DNA from: Muribaculaceae bacterium
GTDB taxonomy: Bacteria; Bacillota; Clostridia; Lachnospirales; Lachnospiraceae
Reading direction: 5' to 3'
DNA length: 64,000 nucleotides
NCBI GenBank assembly: GCA_023666425.1
Contig: JAMPCA010000001.1
Coordinates: 613,692 to 677,691, forward strand
The position numbers were made by a program, and so were the translations under genes. Shown here piece after piece: positions 18,394 through 28,090 of the stretch; position 1 is the stretch's first letter; each line of letters begins with the position of its first letter. The notes beneath the pieces were generated by a model. It saw only the letters and a list, made by a program, of their open reading frames with translations, was not told the origin of the DNA and ran no database searches.

Positions 18394-18720
18394 TTACACC
18401 TCCTTAAATTCCAGAATGAGATACTCATCCCCGTAGTTTTTTTGTATGTCCTGCAAGCCCAGAAGCATGGTCTTTAACAGAAGCTCCGTATCGTGGTCAG
18501 CCCGCTCCTGCAGCATAAAGGCAATCAGCCCATCCTTCTCCGCTGTGTCCAGATCAAAGCGCGCCTGCGTAAAGCGCTCAATAGCATTGACCGTATTGAT
18601 GACCAGCGTGGAGACGGCCGCACAGACAATGTCCTTTCCGCTTACAGCGTAGCCGGAATGCCCGATACAGTGGAAGCCCTCCATCCTGCCCCGCTTCCGG
18701 TAAATTGTTATCGCAATCAT
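18394..18720 (-). CDS. prp: Ribosomal-processing cysteine protease Prp
   Basis: Prp removes the N-terminal extension of L27, an essential step in Firmicutes that keep the extension. The 108-residue protein (family YsxB) has the catalytic histidine H21 in GHSGYAVSGKD and cysteine C33 in IVCAAVSTLV, at the spacing seen in the family. It lies between rplU and rpmA, as is typical, and its substrate is encoded three bases downstream. Confidence 0.95.
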   Translation of the reverse strand: MIAITIYRKRGRMEGFHCIGHSGYAVSGKDIVCAAVSTLVINTVNAIERFTQARFDLDTAEKDGLIAFMLQERADHDTELLLKTMLLGLQDIQKNYGDEYLILEFKEV

Positions 18721-18737
18721 ATAACAATTTCAATCAA

Positions 18738-19046
18738 TTATCCATGGATCTTGTCAATCTTTACCTGGGTGAACGACTGTCTGTGGCCGTTCTTCTTGTG
18801 ATAACCGGTTTTTCTCTTATACTTGTAAACGATTACCTTCTTACCCCTGCCCTCTTTGATGACAGAAGCCTCAACGGTCGCTCCGGCAACGGTCGGATTT
18901 CCAACCTTCATCTCATCTCCGGATACTGCTAACACCTGATCGAATGTAACCTTTTCACCGGCCTCTACGCCAAGCTTTTCAATGGTAATGATATCGCCCT
19001 CGGATACTTTGTACTGCTTACCACCGGTTGCTATTACTGCGTACAT
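18738..19046 (-). CDS. rplU: 50S ribosomal protein L21
   Basis: A 102-residue L21, beginning [14 protein letters not shown] and ending with the [14 protein letters not shown] and FTQVKIDKI segments that contact 23S rRNA. The ATG at 19046 follows GGAGG by six bases; the reading frame stays open upstream but lacks a start signal. It is the first gene of the rplU-prp-rpmA unit and follows a leader of about 105 bases. Confidence 0.97.
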   Translation of the reverse strand: MYAVIATGGKQYKVSEGDIITIEKLGVEAGEKVTFDQVLAVSGDEMKVGNPTVAGATVEASVIKEGRGKKVIVYKYKRKTGYHKKNGHRQSFTQVKIDKIHG

Positions 19047-19151
19047 ATGGCACCTCCTATTATCATTACTCGCCAGTTTTGGTGCCTGCTTAGCATGGAT
19101 ACTGCCTGATGACAATACCCGCAGGCTTTCAAACCTCACTGTGCGGCATAC
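19047..19151 (-). ncRNA. Probable L21 leader (autoregulatory 5' UTR)
   Basis: The stretch between the promoter and rplU can fold: GCCTGCGGGTA and the later GCAGGC pair to enclose a smaller structure. Firmicutes rplU genes commonly carry an L21 leader RNA in this position thought to bind L21. The match here is by position and general stem layout only; a covariance-model search would decide. Confidence 0.6.
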
Positions 19152-19157
19152 TTGGAT

Positions 19158-19186
19158 ATCATAGCACACAACTTTCCATACGTCAA
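19158..19186 (-). promoter_or_regulatory. Promoter of rplU-prp-rpmA
   Basis: TTGACG (19186-19181) and TATGAT (19163-19158) on the minus strand with a 17-base spacer. The -35 box overlaps the stop codon of the RNase G gene. Confidence 0.85.
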
Positions 19187-20385
19187 CTTTTTTTGTGAAA
19201 AATTTCCTGCAAAGACCGGTAGCCCTTCCTGCGGGTAATTTCTACCAGCCCCAGCTTCGTGATATCCACAAACCGCGCGGGGACGGAGTCTTTTGACAGC
19301 TCCTGCTTCAGGCAGGCAATCAGCTCTTTTTGCTGCTCCTCAGACTTCATGTTGATAAAATCCACAACAATTATGCCGGAAATGTTGCGCAGGCGAAGTT
19401 GTCTTGCAATTTCTCTTGCAGCCTCCAAATTGATGGAAAAGAGCGCCGACTCTTTTCTGGAGGTATTTTTCCCACTGTTCACGTCAATGACGGTCAGCGT
19501 CTCCAGCGTCTCAATGATGATGTTCGCCCCGGAGGGGAGCCAGACCGTGGGACGCAGCAGGGCTTCTATGTTTCCCCGGAGGTTGTAGAGTGTGGAAAGA
19601 CTGACCGCATCGTCCTCGTATAATACCAGCTTTTCACTCTCCATGACTGCGGGAAGCTGTGAAGAAATTTCTTCGTACAGCCGCGGCACATCCGTATAAA
19701 TTCTGTCCACCTCATCCAGCCGCTGCCCCTTTAACCTTGCAAGATAACCCGGCAGATTCCGGTAGAGAAGGCTTCCCTGCCTCTGGTGGACGCCCCCGGA
19801 GCGGATTCTTTCATATTCTGCCACCGTCGAGCGGATATCCTCCTGTATTCTCCCGTCACTCTCTTCCCCCGCGTTGGTTCTGATTACCAGACCGTAGCCC
19901 TGTGCCTCATGGTCGCCGCAAATTTCCTCCGCCAGTTCCAAAAGTGCCTGCGCCCGCTCTCCGGGCAGCTTGTGCGATACTCCAAGCCTCGTATTATCCG
20001 TAGTCACAATACAGTAGGTGCCATGGACTGCCAGAGCCGTGCTCACCTCCGCCTCCTTGGTCTTCACGGCCTCCTTTACCACCTGCACAATAAGCTCATC
20101 ACCCTCACAGATGGGCTTTGTTTCCGACTGCTTTTTTGCAAAAAACGGGTTCACGAGATTTCTTAAGGGCAGATAGCACTTCCGTCCCTCCCCTATGCGC
20201 AAAAAGGCGGCGTGCACGTTCTCCGCCACCTTCTCCACATAGCCCACATAGATGTGGTTTAACACAGAGTCCTCCTCCGGGACAAAGACCTGAAGTTCCA
20301 CAAGCTCCCGACCGGCATTCAGCACAATATAGGCGATATAGCGCTTGCCCTGATGGGTAAGCTCCGTAATGACAACCCGGTTCAT
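19183..20385 (-). CDS. rng: Ribonuclease E/G family protein
   Basis: A 400-residue RNase E/G-type endoribonuclease, acting in rRNA and mRNA processing. It has an S1-type RNA-binding region near 40-100 ([21 protein letters not shown]), and the catalytic core with the magnesium-binding aspartates in [10 protein letters not shown] and IVVDFINM. It ends shortly after [13 protein letters not shown], so the zinc-link and small domain of longer RNase E/G proteins are missing, as in other short clostridial forms. The start overlaps the stop of the preceding gene by four bases. Confidence 0.93.
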   Translation of the reverse strand: MNRVVITELTHQGKRYIAYIVLNAGRELVELQVFVPEEDSVLNHIYVGYVEKVAENVHAAFLRIGEGRKCYLPLRNLVNPFFAKKQSETKPICEGDELIVQVVKEAVKTKEAEVSTALAVHGTYCIVTTDNTRLGVSHKLPGERAQALLELAEEICGDHEAQGYGLVIRTNAGEESDGRIQEDIRSTVAEYERIRSGGVHQRQGSLLYRNLPGYLARLKGQRLDEVDRIYTDVPRLYEEISSQLPAVMESEKLVLYEDDAVSLSTLYNLRGNIEALLRPTVWLPSGANIIIETLETLTVIDVNSGKNTSRKESALFSINLEAAREIARQLRLRNISGIIVVDFINMKSEEQQKELIACLKQELSKDSVPARFVDITKLGLVEITRRKGYRSLQEIFHKKS

Positions 20386-21095
20386 GTAAGCTCCTCCCCC
20401 ATGTCCTTAAGGGGGATAAGTCCCCCGTTCTCCCTCGCGTAGATTTCCATCCGGTGAATCCGCACAGCCTCCGCGGGAAGGCTGATTCCGCAGCGCCCAC
20501 AGATGGAGGAGAGCACCAGCTCCGGTTTCACATTGTCTGTGCTCCCGGTGGACACCGTCATATAAAACGCCGGTTTTCCCTCCTCCTCCCTGACGGAAAG
20601 TGCATATACCAGCGGCTTTAAATCCACCTCGCGCTCACTCTTCTTTGTCTTTTTCGTAATGACAAATTCTTTCCTGTCCCAAAACTCCCGCCGGATCATC
20701 TCCTCCCACTCCGCCGTCGAACGGGAATCACAGCCCTCCCGGATACGCAGACGGTAATCCGCCGCAGCCACGAGGGACATGGCAGCTTTGGCATTGTCCG
20801 GCAGCCGGACATAGGAGACGGTTTTCACCCCCTCCACCATCACATCATTTAAGGCGGACAGCGCTTCCCTGCTGGCGGGCGAGGAATGCACTTCAATGTC
20901 CAGATATTCCCCGTCGCTGGTTAATCCCACGCCGAGGGGAGCTGCAAAGGACATGACGGGATGCGGGCTGAACCCTTCAGAATAACAGATATCAATGTCC
21001 GCGCGGCGCATGGCTTTCTGAAAATACCGCATCATATCCAGATGCCCCACGAACTTCATCACGCCCCACTTACAAAATTTAATCCTGATCTTCAT
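20382..21095 (-). CDS. Radical SAM-linked protein, TIGR03936/DUF2344 type
   Basis: The 237-residue protein starts MKIRIKFCKWGVMKFVGHLDMMR and includes YSEGFSPHPVMSFAAPLGVGL, hallmarks of the uncharacterised family that accompanies, or is fused to, TIGR03960 radical SAM enzymes. Here the two are separate genes overlapping by 17 bases. The ATG at 21095 is chosen over one at 21113 because only the former has a GGAG at useful spacing. It overlaps the RNase G gene by four bases. A role in RNA modification is often suspected from this neighbourhood, but no function is established. Confidence 0.88.
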   Translation of the reverse strand: MKIRIKFCKWGVMKFVGHLDMMRYFQKAMRRADIDICYSEGFSPHPVMSFAAPLGVGLTSDGEYLDIEVHSSPASREALSALNDVMVEGVKTVSYVRLPDNAKAAMSLVAAADYRLRIREGCDSRSTAEWEEMIRREFWDRKEFVITKKTKKSEREVDLKPLVYALSVREEEGKPAFYMTVSTGSTDNVKPELVLSSICGRCGISLPAEAVRIHRMEIYARENGGLIPLKDMGEELT

Positions 21096-22944
21096 AGCAT
21101 ACTCCACTCTCATACTGCATGGCGCCGCAACCCGCGCATCGTGCCCGGCAATTCGGCGTCACAGTCCCCGCCATGGCGTTCTTCCACTCCCTTAAGAGGA
21201 AGCTTTTGCTGACACCCGCGTCAATAAAATCCCACGGAAATATTTCTGTCTCCGCCCGCTCTCTTATGTTGTAAAAATCCATATCAATCCCGCAGGCCGC
21301 AAAAGCCTCCTGCCATCTTGCATAGTCAAAAAAGTCCGACCACGCATCAAAACTCCCCCCATGCTCATACACATAAAGAATCGCCGGTGCCAGCCGCCTG
21401 TCTCCCCGCGCCAGTACGCCCTCCAGCACGGTCACGTCCGCCTCGTGCCAGTTGTAGCGGATGCTCTTATTGTTGAGCATCTCCTTTTTGTGGTCGTTCA
21501 CGATCTTCGCCCGGCGCAGGTACTCGCCCGGCTCCTGCATGGACGCCCACTGGAAGGGGGTAAAGGGCTTCGGCACAAAAAAGGAAGTGCTGATGGTGAT
21601 CTGGCATTTCCCGTTTCTCTGCTCCTTTGGCACCGTCTCATAGTACAGCGCTGCAATCCTGTTTGCAAGCTCCGGGATTGCCCGCATGTCCTCCTCCGTC
21701 TCCGTGGGAAGTCCCAGCATAAAGTAGAGCTTCACTTTGTTCCAGCCTCCGGCAAATGCCTGCTCTGCCCCGCCTAAAATATCGTCTGCCGTCAGCCCCT
21801 TATTGATCACGTCCCTGAGCCTCTGGGAGCCAGCCTCCGGTGCAAAGGTCAGGCTGCTCTTTTTCACGTCCTGCACCTTTTTCATAATGTCTAAGGAAAA
21901 AGCGTCGATGCGCAGGGAAGGGAGCGAAATATTGATGTGCTTCCTTTCGCACTCCCCCATCAGATAATCCAAAAGCTCCCCGAGCTGGGAATAGTCCGAG
22001 GAACTTAAAGAGCTTAAGGAGATCTCCTCATGTCCCGTGGAGATAAGCATCTTATGTGCCAGCTCCTTTAATCGCTCTACGTTTTTTTCCCGGTTCGGCC
22101 GGTAGATCATGCCCGCCTGACAAAAACGGCAGCCCCGGATACAGCCCCTCTGGATTTCCAGCACCACCCTGTCCTGCGTCGCCTTAAGAAAGGGCACCAC
22201 CGGCTTCTCGGGATAGACCGCCGCCGAAAGCTCCGTCATTACCTGCCGTCTGATTCTTTCCGGGATATCGGAGTACTTCGGCGTAAACGCCGCTATCGTG
22301 CCGTCCTCATGGTAACTGACCTCATAGAGAGAAGGCACATAGATCCCCTCGATCTTTGCCGCCTCGTATAAAAACTCTGCCCGGCGCTTTCCCTCCCCGC
22401 GCATTCTCTTGTAGAGCGCAAACAATTCGTCGTAGCGGTTCTCTCCCTCCCCGATGTAAAAACAGTCAAAAAAGTCAGCGACCGGTTCCGGGTTACAGGC
22501 GCAGGGGCCGCCTCCAATGACGATGGGCATGTCCTCCCCCCGGTCTTTGGCAAGGAGCGGAATCTGGGACAAATCCAAAACCTGCAGCACATTGGTGTAG
22601 CACATCTCATACTGTAAGGTAATCCCAAGAAAATCCGCATTTTTGACCGGCTCCTGGGACTCCAGACAAAAAAGCGGAATATTCTTTTCCTTTAAAATCG
22701 CGGCCAGATCCGGCCACGGACTGTACACCCGCTCGCACCAGACATCCTCTCTGCGGTTAAACATATCATAGAGGATCTGTATCCCCAGATGGGACATGCC
22801 AATCTCGTAGACGTCCGGAAAGCAGAAGGCGAACCGAAGCTTTCCGGCGGGCTCCTTTTTTACCGCGTTGACCTCATTGCCAATATAGCGGGCGGGCTTT
22901 TCAATCTTTAATAATATCTCATCACTTAAGGCTGGTTTCGTCAT
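21079..22944 (-). CDS. TIGR03960 family B12-binding-domain radical SAM protein
   Basis: A 621-residue radical SAM enzyme with the iron-sulphur motif in RGCIRGCRFCQAGM (CxxxCxxC) near residue 270, an N-terminal cobalamin-binding-like fold (about 30-200; GISHLGIQ-like segment reads GMSHLGIQILYD, with VIGGGPCACNPEP) and a C-terminal cysteine cluster CRARCAGCG that may bind a second metal centre. The substrate is unknown. It lies 26 bases after hisIE, so the his operon transcript may continue into it, and it overlaps its partner gene by 17 bases. Confidence 0.9.
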   Translation of the reverse strand: MTKPALSDEILLKIEKPARYIGNEVNAVKKEPAGKLRFAFCFPDVYEIGMSHLGIQILYDMFNRREDVWCERVYSPWPDLAAILKEKNIPLFCLESQEPVKNADFLGITLQYEMCYTNVLQVLDLSQIPLLAKDRGEDMPIVIGGGPCACNPEPVADFFDCFYIGEGENRYDELFALYKRMRGEGKRRAEFLYEAAKIEGIYVPSLYEVSYHEDGTIAAFTPKYSDIPERIRRQVMTELSAAVYPEKPVVPFLKATQDRVVLEIQRGCIRGCRFCQAGMIYRPNREKNVERLKELAHKMLISTGHEEISLSSLSSSDYSQLGELLDYLMGECERKHINISLPSLRIDAFSLDIMKKVQDVKKSSLTFAPEAGSQRLRDVINKGLTADDILGGAEQAFAGGWNKVKLYFMLGLPTETEEDMRAIPELANRIAALYYETVPKEQRNGKCQITISTSFFVPKPFTPFQWASMQEPGEYLRRAKIVNDHKKEMLNNKSIRYNWHEADVTVLEGVLARGDRRLAPAILYVYEHGGSFDAWSDFFDYARWQEAFAACGIDMDFYNIRERAETEIFPWDFIDAGVSKSFLLREWKNAMAGTVTPNCRARCAGCGAMQYESGVCYEDQD

Positions 22945-22970
22945 AGTCTGTGCTGCTTACTCCTTTTCCT

Positions 22971-24254
22971 CTATCTCTGTGCCAGCTCCGTGGCGACCTC
23001 CTCCCATGTAAGGCCTTTTTCCACCATTAAGATCATACAGTTGTAGAGGAAATCTGAAATCTGGAACTTAAGTTCCTCCGGCTCCGGACTCTTGGCCGCG
23101 AGAATAATCTCGATGGACTCCTTGCCTATGCACTTTAAGATTTCGTCCACGCCCTGCTTGAACAGATAATTGGTGTAGGAGCCGTCCTTTGGATTCTCCC
23201 TGCGCTCCTTGATCACATCATAGACGCTTTCCAATACCTTGAGGGGATTTTTCTCTACATACTCCTTCTTCACGATTTCATTAAAGAAACAGCTCCGGCT
23301 TCCGGTGTGGCAGGCAGGTCCCACCTGGGAAACCTTTGCGAGAATCGTATCAAAATCGCAGTCTGCGGTTAAGGACTTCACATACTGGATATGGCCGGAG
23401 GTCAGCCCCTTCGTCCAAAGCTCTTTGCGGCTCCTGCTATAGTAAGTCATCTTGCCGATATGCAAGGTCGTATTGAACGCCTCCTCGTCCATATAGGCAA
23501 GCATCAGCACCTCGTCCGTCCGGTAGTCCTGCACGATCACCGGCACCATGCCGTCAGAGTTGAGCTTAAGATCCGACCACCTTAAATCCGGCGCGAAATT
23601 ATCCATTCGGATGCCCTCGTCCGAGAGCCTGGACTTTAACTTCATAATGTCGGTGTCCGTATCGTTAATGAAAGCTCCGGCGATGCCCCTTATGTTCTTT
23701 CTCTTAAGAAGCCCCACAATCTGGTCATAGTCATAGCGGCTTAAATTCACCACATAGGGAACATTCGTCAGGTTTTCCAGAGCATCGAGGATGCTCTCGT
23801 CCAGTACATGAACCTCATGGAAGGTGTCCGCCAGAATCGACCGGTTTTTAAAGATGAAGTCCACATTGCTGATGGACACTAAAATCCTGTCCCTGCCAAA
23901 ACGCTTGCTGGCCTCTCTTGCAAGCCCTGCACTGGAAGGCTTGCTGGCATTTAGAATCACCTGCAGGCATCCGGCATACAAAAGCTTTCTGACGTCCTCC
24001 AGCCGGTTGATATTGCCCCCCGCGCAGACCTTAATCTCAATGTTGCGGTTGATGTTCTTGATGGTATGAATATTCAGATCATGTTCATCATCCTCGGTAG
24101 ATAAATCCAGAATCACAATTTTATCAATCCCGCTGTCGTTGTAGATCTGGCACAGACGGTATACGTCTGTCTCCGTCTCTGTGAAATCCGTCATGGAACG
24201 CACAGACTTTCCATTTTTCAGATAGACGGTAGCCACAATATTTTTCTGTTCCAT
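22971..24254 (-). CDS. hisI: HisIE with extra N-terminal HisA/HisF-like barrel
   Basis: Residues 226-330 are phosphoribosyl-AMP cyclohydrolase (HisI), with the zinc/metal motifs DCDFD (298-302) and ACHTG...SC (314-322). Residues 338-427 are a HisE-like phosphoribosyl-ATP pyrophosphatase domain. Residues 1-215 resemble a HisA/HisF TIM barrel, but the catalytic aspartate of those enzymes (in a CLDxKxG-like strand) is tyrosine Y11 in TVYLKNG, and the second aspartate strand reads LVSISNVDF. The HisE metal-binding pattern EExxE...ExxD is also changed: K378-E379-x-x-E382 and Q398-x-x-D401. So the barrel looks non-catalytic and the HisE activity is doubtful. It is the last his gene, three bases after hisB. 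Confidence 0.9.
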   Translation of the reverse strand: MEQKNIVATVYLKNGKSVRSMTDFTETETDVYRLCQIYNDSGIDKIVILDLSTEDDEHDLNIHTIKNINRNIEIKVCAGGNINRLEDVRKLLYAGCLQVILNASKPSSAGLAREASKRFGRDRILVSISNVDFIFKNRSILADTFHEVHVLDESILDALENLTNVPYVVNLSRYDYDQIVGLLKRKNIRGIAGAFINDTDTDIMKLKSRLSDEGIRMDNFAPDLRWSDLKLNSDGMVPVIVQDYRTDEVLMLAYMDEEAFNTTLHIGKMTYYSRSRKELWTKGLTSGHIQYVKSLTADCDFDTILAKVSQVGPACHTGSRSCFFNEIVKKEYVEKNPLKVLESVYDVIKERRENPKDGSYTNYLFKQGVDEILKCIGKESIEIILAAKSPEPEELKFQISDFLYNCMILMVEKGLTWEEVATELAQR

Positions 24255-24257
24255 AGC

Positions 24258-24848
24258 TTATAAACTCCCTTTCGTGGACAATATTCCCTCAATTCTCGGA
24301 TCGAAGGAGACGGCCTCATCCAGCGCGCGGGCAAAGGCCTTGAACATGGCTTCCGCCATATGATGGTTGTTGCCGGGGCTTAAGACCTTAAGGTGAAGGT
24401 TCATGCCCGCGGAATAAGAGACGGCATAGAAAAATTCCCGCACCAGCTCCGTGTCCATATATCCGATCCGCTCAGTGGTAAATGCGCCGTCAAACACCAG
24501 ACAGGGTCTGCCGGAGAGATCGACGGCACAAAGCACAAGGCTCTCGTCCATCGGCAGAATACAGCTTCCAAACCGCCGTATCCCCGCCTTGTCTCCCAGC
24601 GCCTCCCGGATTGCGCTCCCTAAAACAATGCCGCAATCTTCGATGCTGTGATGTCCGTCTACTGCCAGGTCTCCCTCGCACGTCAGCTTTACATCAAAAA
24701 AACCGTGCTTTGCAAAGCACTCAAGCATATGGTCGAAAAAGCCGATGCCGCTGCTGACCTCGGCGATGCCGCTGCCATCCAGTCCTAAAGTGAGATGTAT
24801 ATCCGTCTCCTTTGTCTTTCGCTGTACGTCCGCCTCTCTTACTTCCAT
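24258..24848 (-). CDS. hisB: Imidazoleglycerol-phosphate dehydratase
   Basis: HisB dehydrates imidazoleglycerol phosphate to imidazoleacetol phosphate, the sixth step of histidine synthesis. The 196-residue protein is the monofunctional form. Manganese ligands are visible in GIGFFDHMLECFAKHG, DGHHSIEDCGI and PGNNHHMAEAMFKAFARAL. It lies 17 bases after hisD and three before hisIE. Confidence 0.97.
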   Translation of the reverse strand: MEVREADVQRKTKETDIHLTLGLDGSGIAEVSSGIGFFDHMLECFAKHGFFDVKLTCEGDLAVDGHHSIEDCGIVLGSAIREALGDKAGIRRFGSCILPMDESLVLCAVDLSGRPCLVFDGAFTTERIGYMDTELVREFFYAVSYSAGMNLHLKVLSPGNNHHMAEAMFKAFARALDEAVSFDPRIEGILSTKGSL

Positions 24849-24865
24849 TTCATTCTCTCCCCGCT

Positions 24866-26152
24866 TTACTCAAATCTTACCTTTATGGAATTCGCGTGCG
24901 CTGTCAGACTCTCGCACTCTGCAAACTGCTCAATATCTGTATGTACCTTTTCCAGAGCCTCCCTCGAATAAGAGATAATGCTGGATCTCTTGATAAAATC
25001 ATCGACAGACAGCGGAGAAAAGAACTTTGCTGTCCCATTGGTGGGAAGTACATGGTTCGGTCCCGCAAAATAATCGCCAAGAGGCTCCGAGGAATACTCC
25101 CCGATAAAAATGGCTCCCGCATTTCTTATTTTTGTCATTACATGGAAAGGGTCTGCGGTCATAATCTCTAAATGTTCGGATGCAATGGAATTCACCGCCT
25201 CAACCGCCGACGCCATCTCGTCCGCCACAAGAATATAGCCGTAATTGTCCAGGGACTTCCGTATAATCTCTCCCCTGGAAAGCTCCTCCACAAACTGCTC
25301 CACCTCTTGGGAAACCGCATCGGCAAGAGCTTCGCTTGTAGTAATCAAAATGGCCGACGCCATCTCGTCATGCTCCGCCTGCGACAGCAGATCCGCCGCC
25401 ACATAGCGGGGATTTGCCGTCTCGTCCGCCAGCACTAAAATCTCGCTGGGTCCCGCGATGGAGTCGATGCTCACATGTCCGAACACTGCCTTTTTTGCCA
25501 GAGCGACGTAGATGTTGCCGGGTCCTACAATCTTATCGACCTTTGGAATGCTCTCCGTACCAAATGCCATCGCGGCAATTGCCTGCGCGCCGCCCACCTT
25601 GTAGATTTCGTCTACTCCGGCCTCCCTGGCCGCCACCAGCGTAGAGGGATAGACATGTCCGTCCTTCCCCGGAGGCGTGCAGAGAAGAATCCTCTCCACT
25701 CCCGCCACTTTTGCCGGAAGTACATTCATTAACATGGAAGAGGGATAGGCCGCCCTGCCGCCGGGCACATACACACCTACCGTAGCTAACGCCGTTACCC
25801 TCTGTCCTAAAATAATCCCTTCCTCTGTGGTAAACCATGAATTTTTTAACTGCTTCCCGTGGAATTTCTGAATGTTTTCGACGGCCTTTCGAATGACCGC
25901 AAGCAGCTTTTCGTCCACCTGCGCATAGGCCGCATCTATCTCCTCCTCTGTCACAAGGAGGTTCTCTTTAGAAATATCCGCCCCGTCAAACTGCTTCGTG
26001 TAGGAAAACACTGCGCTGTCGCCGTTTTGCTTTACCTCCCGGACGATGCCCAGCACCTTCTCCTCAAACGTACCGTAGCTGTCCGGGCTTCGCTTTAAAA
26101 GCTCCTCCAGCAGATTCTTTTTTGTGTCCTCTGTCAGCTTTAAGATCCTCAT
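24866..26152 (-). CDS. hisD: Histidinol dehydrogenase
   Basis: HisD oxidises histidinol to histidine in two NAD-dependent steps. The 428-residue protein contains the family signature around DKIVGPGNIYVALAKKAVFG and GPSEILVLADETANPRYVAADLLSQ, the zinc-ligand and base region SQAEHDE, and the C-terminal HLEIMT and GPNHVLPT segments. The ATG at 26152 lies four bases after the hisG stop; the frame stays open upstream but overlaps hisG. Confidence 0.97.
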   Translation of the reverse strand: MRILKLTEDTKKNLLEELLKRSPDSYGTFEEKVLGIVREVKQNGDSAVFSYTKQFDGADISKENLLVTEEEIDAAYAQVDEKLLAVIRKAVENIQKFHGKQLKNSWFTTEEGIILGQRVTALATVGVYVPGGRAAYPSSMLMNVLPAKVAGVERILLCTPPGKDGHVYPSTLVAAREAGVDEIYKVGGAQAIAAMAFGTESIPKVDKIVGPGNIYVALAKKAVFGHVSIDSIAGPSEILVLADETANPRYVAADLLSQAEHDEMASAILITTSEALADAVSQEVEQFVEELSRGEIIRKSLDNYGYILVADEMASAVEAVNSIASEHLEIMTADPFHVMTKIRNAGAIFIGEYSSEPLGDYFAGPNHVLPTNGTAKFFSPLSVDDFIKRSSIISYSREALEKVHTDIEQFAECESLTAHANSIKVRFE

Positions 26153-26156
26153 ACTC

Positions 26157-26825
26157 TCATCCTTTCCGGCTTCCCTGTGGAAGCATAACGCTCTTAAGGT
26201 CGCGAATGAGGCTTGTGATGCGCTCATTCTCCATCTTCATACTCACCTGATTGACCACCACGCGCGCTGAGAGGGGACAGACCTCCTCCAAAACCGCAAG
26301 TCCGTTCTCCTTTAAGGTCGTTCCGGTCTCCACGATATCGCAGATCACTTCGGAAAGCCCTACGATCGGCGCGAGCTCAATCGAACCGTTCAGCTTAATG
26401 ATCTCTACTGTCTGATATTTTTTATTGTAAAAATAATCTCTCGCAATCCGTGGGTATTTGGTCGCCACACGAATCTGTTCGTGATGCTGCAAAAGCTCCC
26501 TCGCGCTCTCCGGCCCACAGATGCACATCCGGCATTTCCCAAAACCGAGATCCAGAACCTCATAAATATTTCTTGCCTCCTCGAGAATGGTATCCTTTCC
26601 CACAATCCCGACGTCCGCCGCACCGTACTCCACATAGGTGGGAACATCCGGCCCTTTCGCCAGAAAGAACCGCAGCCGCAGCTCTTCGTTGACAAAGATC
26701 AGTCTCCTCGTATCCGGGTCATTGATCTCCTCACAGGTAATTCCGATTTTTTCAAATAACTGCAGGGTCTGTTTTGCCAGCCGTCCCTTGCCCAGGGCAA
26801 AGGTCAAATATCTCTTTTCTTCCAT
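26157..26825 (-). CDS. hisG: ATP phosphoribosyltransferase, short catalytic form HisG(S)
   Basis: HisG makes phosphoribosyl-ATP, the first committed step of histidine synthesis. At 222 residues it lacks the C-terminal ACT-like regulatory domain of long HisG, and needs HisZ, encoded immediately upstream. Typical segments are FALGKGRLAKQTLQLFEKIG, YVEYGAADVGIVGKD and the phosphoribosyl-binding loop DIVETGTTLKENGL. Its ATG shares one base with the hisZ stop (TAATG). Confidence 0.97.
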   Translation of the reverse strand: MEEKRYLTFALGKGRLAKQTLQLFEKIGITCEEINDPDTRRLIFVNEELRLRFFLAKGPDVPTYVEYGAADVGIVGKDTILEEARNIYEVLDLGFGKCRMCICGPESARELLQHHEQIRVATKYPRIARDYFYNKKYQTVEIIKLNGSIELAPIVGLSEVICDIVETGTTLKENGLAVLEEVCPLSARVVVNQVSMKMENERITSLIRDLKSVMLPQGSRKG

Positions 26826-28021
26826 TATGCATTTCCATCCATAAATTCTATCTGTACGATATGATTTTTTGCGGCATAGACTCTGTAGTCCTCCCTGCCG
26901 CGTCCCTCCTCCATGCAAACCGTCATAACATTTTGTCCGCGCCTCCGCAGGGTCTGGGCTTTCGTAATCGCCGCTCCCGAATGCTCCGGCGAATAGGCCA
27001 AAAGCAGGGTATCCACCGGCCGCTCCAGGCGGATCTTCTGTCTTGTTATGGCCGCCATCAGCTGCTCCACTACAATCGCAAAGCCGATGGAGGGCGCATC
27101 TTTACCGAAATAATGCAGAAGCCTGTCATAGCGTCCGCCCCTGACCACCGGCTCCCCGGTGCCGAACGTATAGCCGTAAAAAATAATCCCGGTATAATAC
27201 TGATAGCTGCTGACAATCCCCAGCTCAAAGGAGACATAGCGCTCAATCCCGTAATCCCGGAGCAGGACATTGAGCTGTTCGAGCTCCTCGATACTGGAAC
27301 GGATCTCCGGGTAGGCCGCCGCATTTTCCTTTGCGGTTCCAAGCTCCGCCGCCCCCGTCTCGAAGCTTCCCAAAAGAAGAAAGAGCTGCTTTAGCTTCTC
27401 CTCCAGCTTCAAGGTCTCAATGAATTCCTCCACACCGAGAAAATTCTTATTGGAAATCAGCTCTCTGAGCTCCTCCTCCGCCTCCTCATCCAGTCCCGCC
27501 GCCGCCACAAGTCCCCGGAAAAACCGGGCGTGTCCCACGGAAATCTGGAACTCCCTGAGTCCGCCTGCCTTAAGGGAATCCACCACCATCGCAAGAATCT
27601 CTGCATCCGCCGCCACACTGCCGTCCCCGATCAGCTCCACCCCGCACTGGGTGTTCTCTTTCAGCCGGCCCTGATAAGCGGAGGAATTGGTAAAGGTGCT
27701 TCCCATATAGCAGAGCTTCACCGGCATGTCCTCCTGTGTATAATATTTGGCCGCGCTTCTTGCGATAGACGGCGTAAAATCCGGACGGAGCACCAGCGTA
27801 TTGCCCTCCTTGTCAAAAAGCTTATACAAATCCTTCGAGGGTGTGGTGCCGATTTCCTGCCCGAACACATTAAAAAACTCAAGCGACGGCGTCTGGATAT
27901 CCCGATAGCCGTAGGATAAAAGCACGCTGTGGAGCCTCTCCTGCAAAAGCAGCTTTCCGGCGCACTCTCCGTTGTAGGTATCCCGCATACCGTCGGGCGT
28001 ATGTAGTATTTGATTTTTCAT
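26825..28021 (-). CDS. hisZ: ATP phosphoribosyltransferase regulatory subunit HisZ
   Basis: HisZ is a histidyl-tRNA synthetase-like protein without aminoacylation activity that forms a hetero-octamer with short HisG and mediates histidine feedback. The 398-residue protein has the class II synthetase-like core (LHTPDGMRD, RPDFTPSIARSAAKY, RGGRYDRLLHYFG) and lacks an anticodon-binding domain. GAGGAAAAT precedes the ATG. It opens the his operon, about 60 bases after the start of a perfect consensus promoter. No T-box or histidine-rich leader peptide is seen in the short leader. Confidence 0.95.
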   Translation of the reverse strand: MKNQILHTPDGMRDTYNGECAGKLLLQERLHSVLLSYGYRDIQTPSLEFFNVFGQEIGTTPSKDLYKLFDKEGNTLVLRPDFTPSIARSAAKYYTQEDMPVKLCYMGSTFTNSSAYQGRLKENTQCGVELIGDGSVAADAEILAMVVDSLKAGGLREFQISVGHARFFRGLVAAAGLDEEAEEELRELISNKNFLGVEEFIETLKLEEKLKQLFLLLGSFETGAAELGTAKENAAAYPEIRSSIEELEQLNVLLRDYGIERYVSFELGIVSSYQYYTGIIFYGYTFGTGEPVVRGGRYDRLLHYFGKDAPSIGFAIVVEQLMAAITRQKIRLERPVDTLLLAYSPEHSGAAITKAQTLRRRGQNVMTVCMEEGRGREDYRVYAAKNHIVQIEFMDGNA

Positions 28022-28090
28022 ATTTTCCTCATAGACTTTCTTGTAGTAAAGTGCTAACGTGATAATTCGGTAGCATAATGAATCTTCACT

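Noticed and set aside
28022-28090. T-box or histidine attenuator before hisZ
   Set aside because: The leader is about 60 bases, with no specifier stem, no T-box sequence and no terminator.
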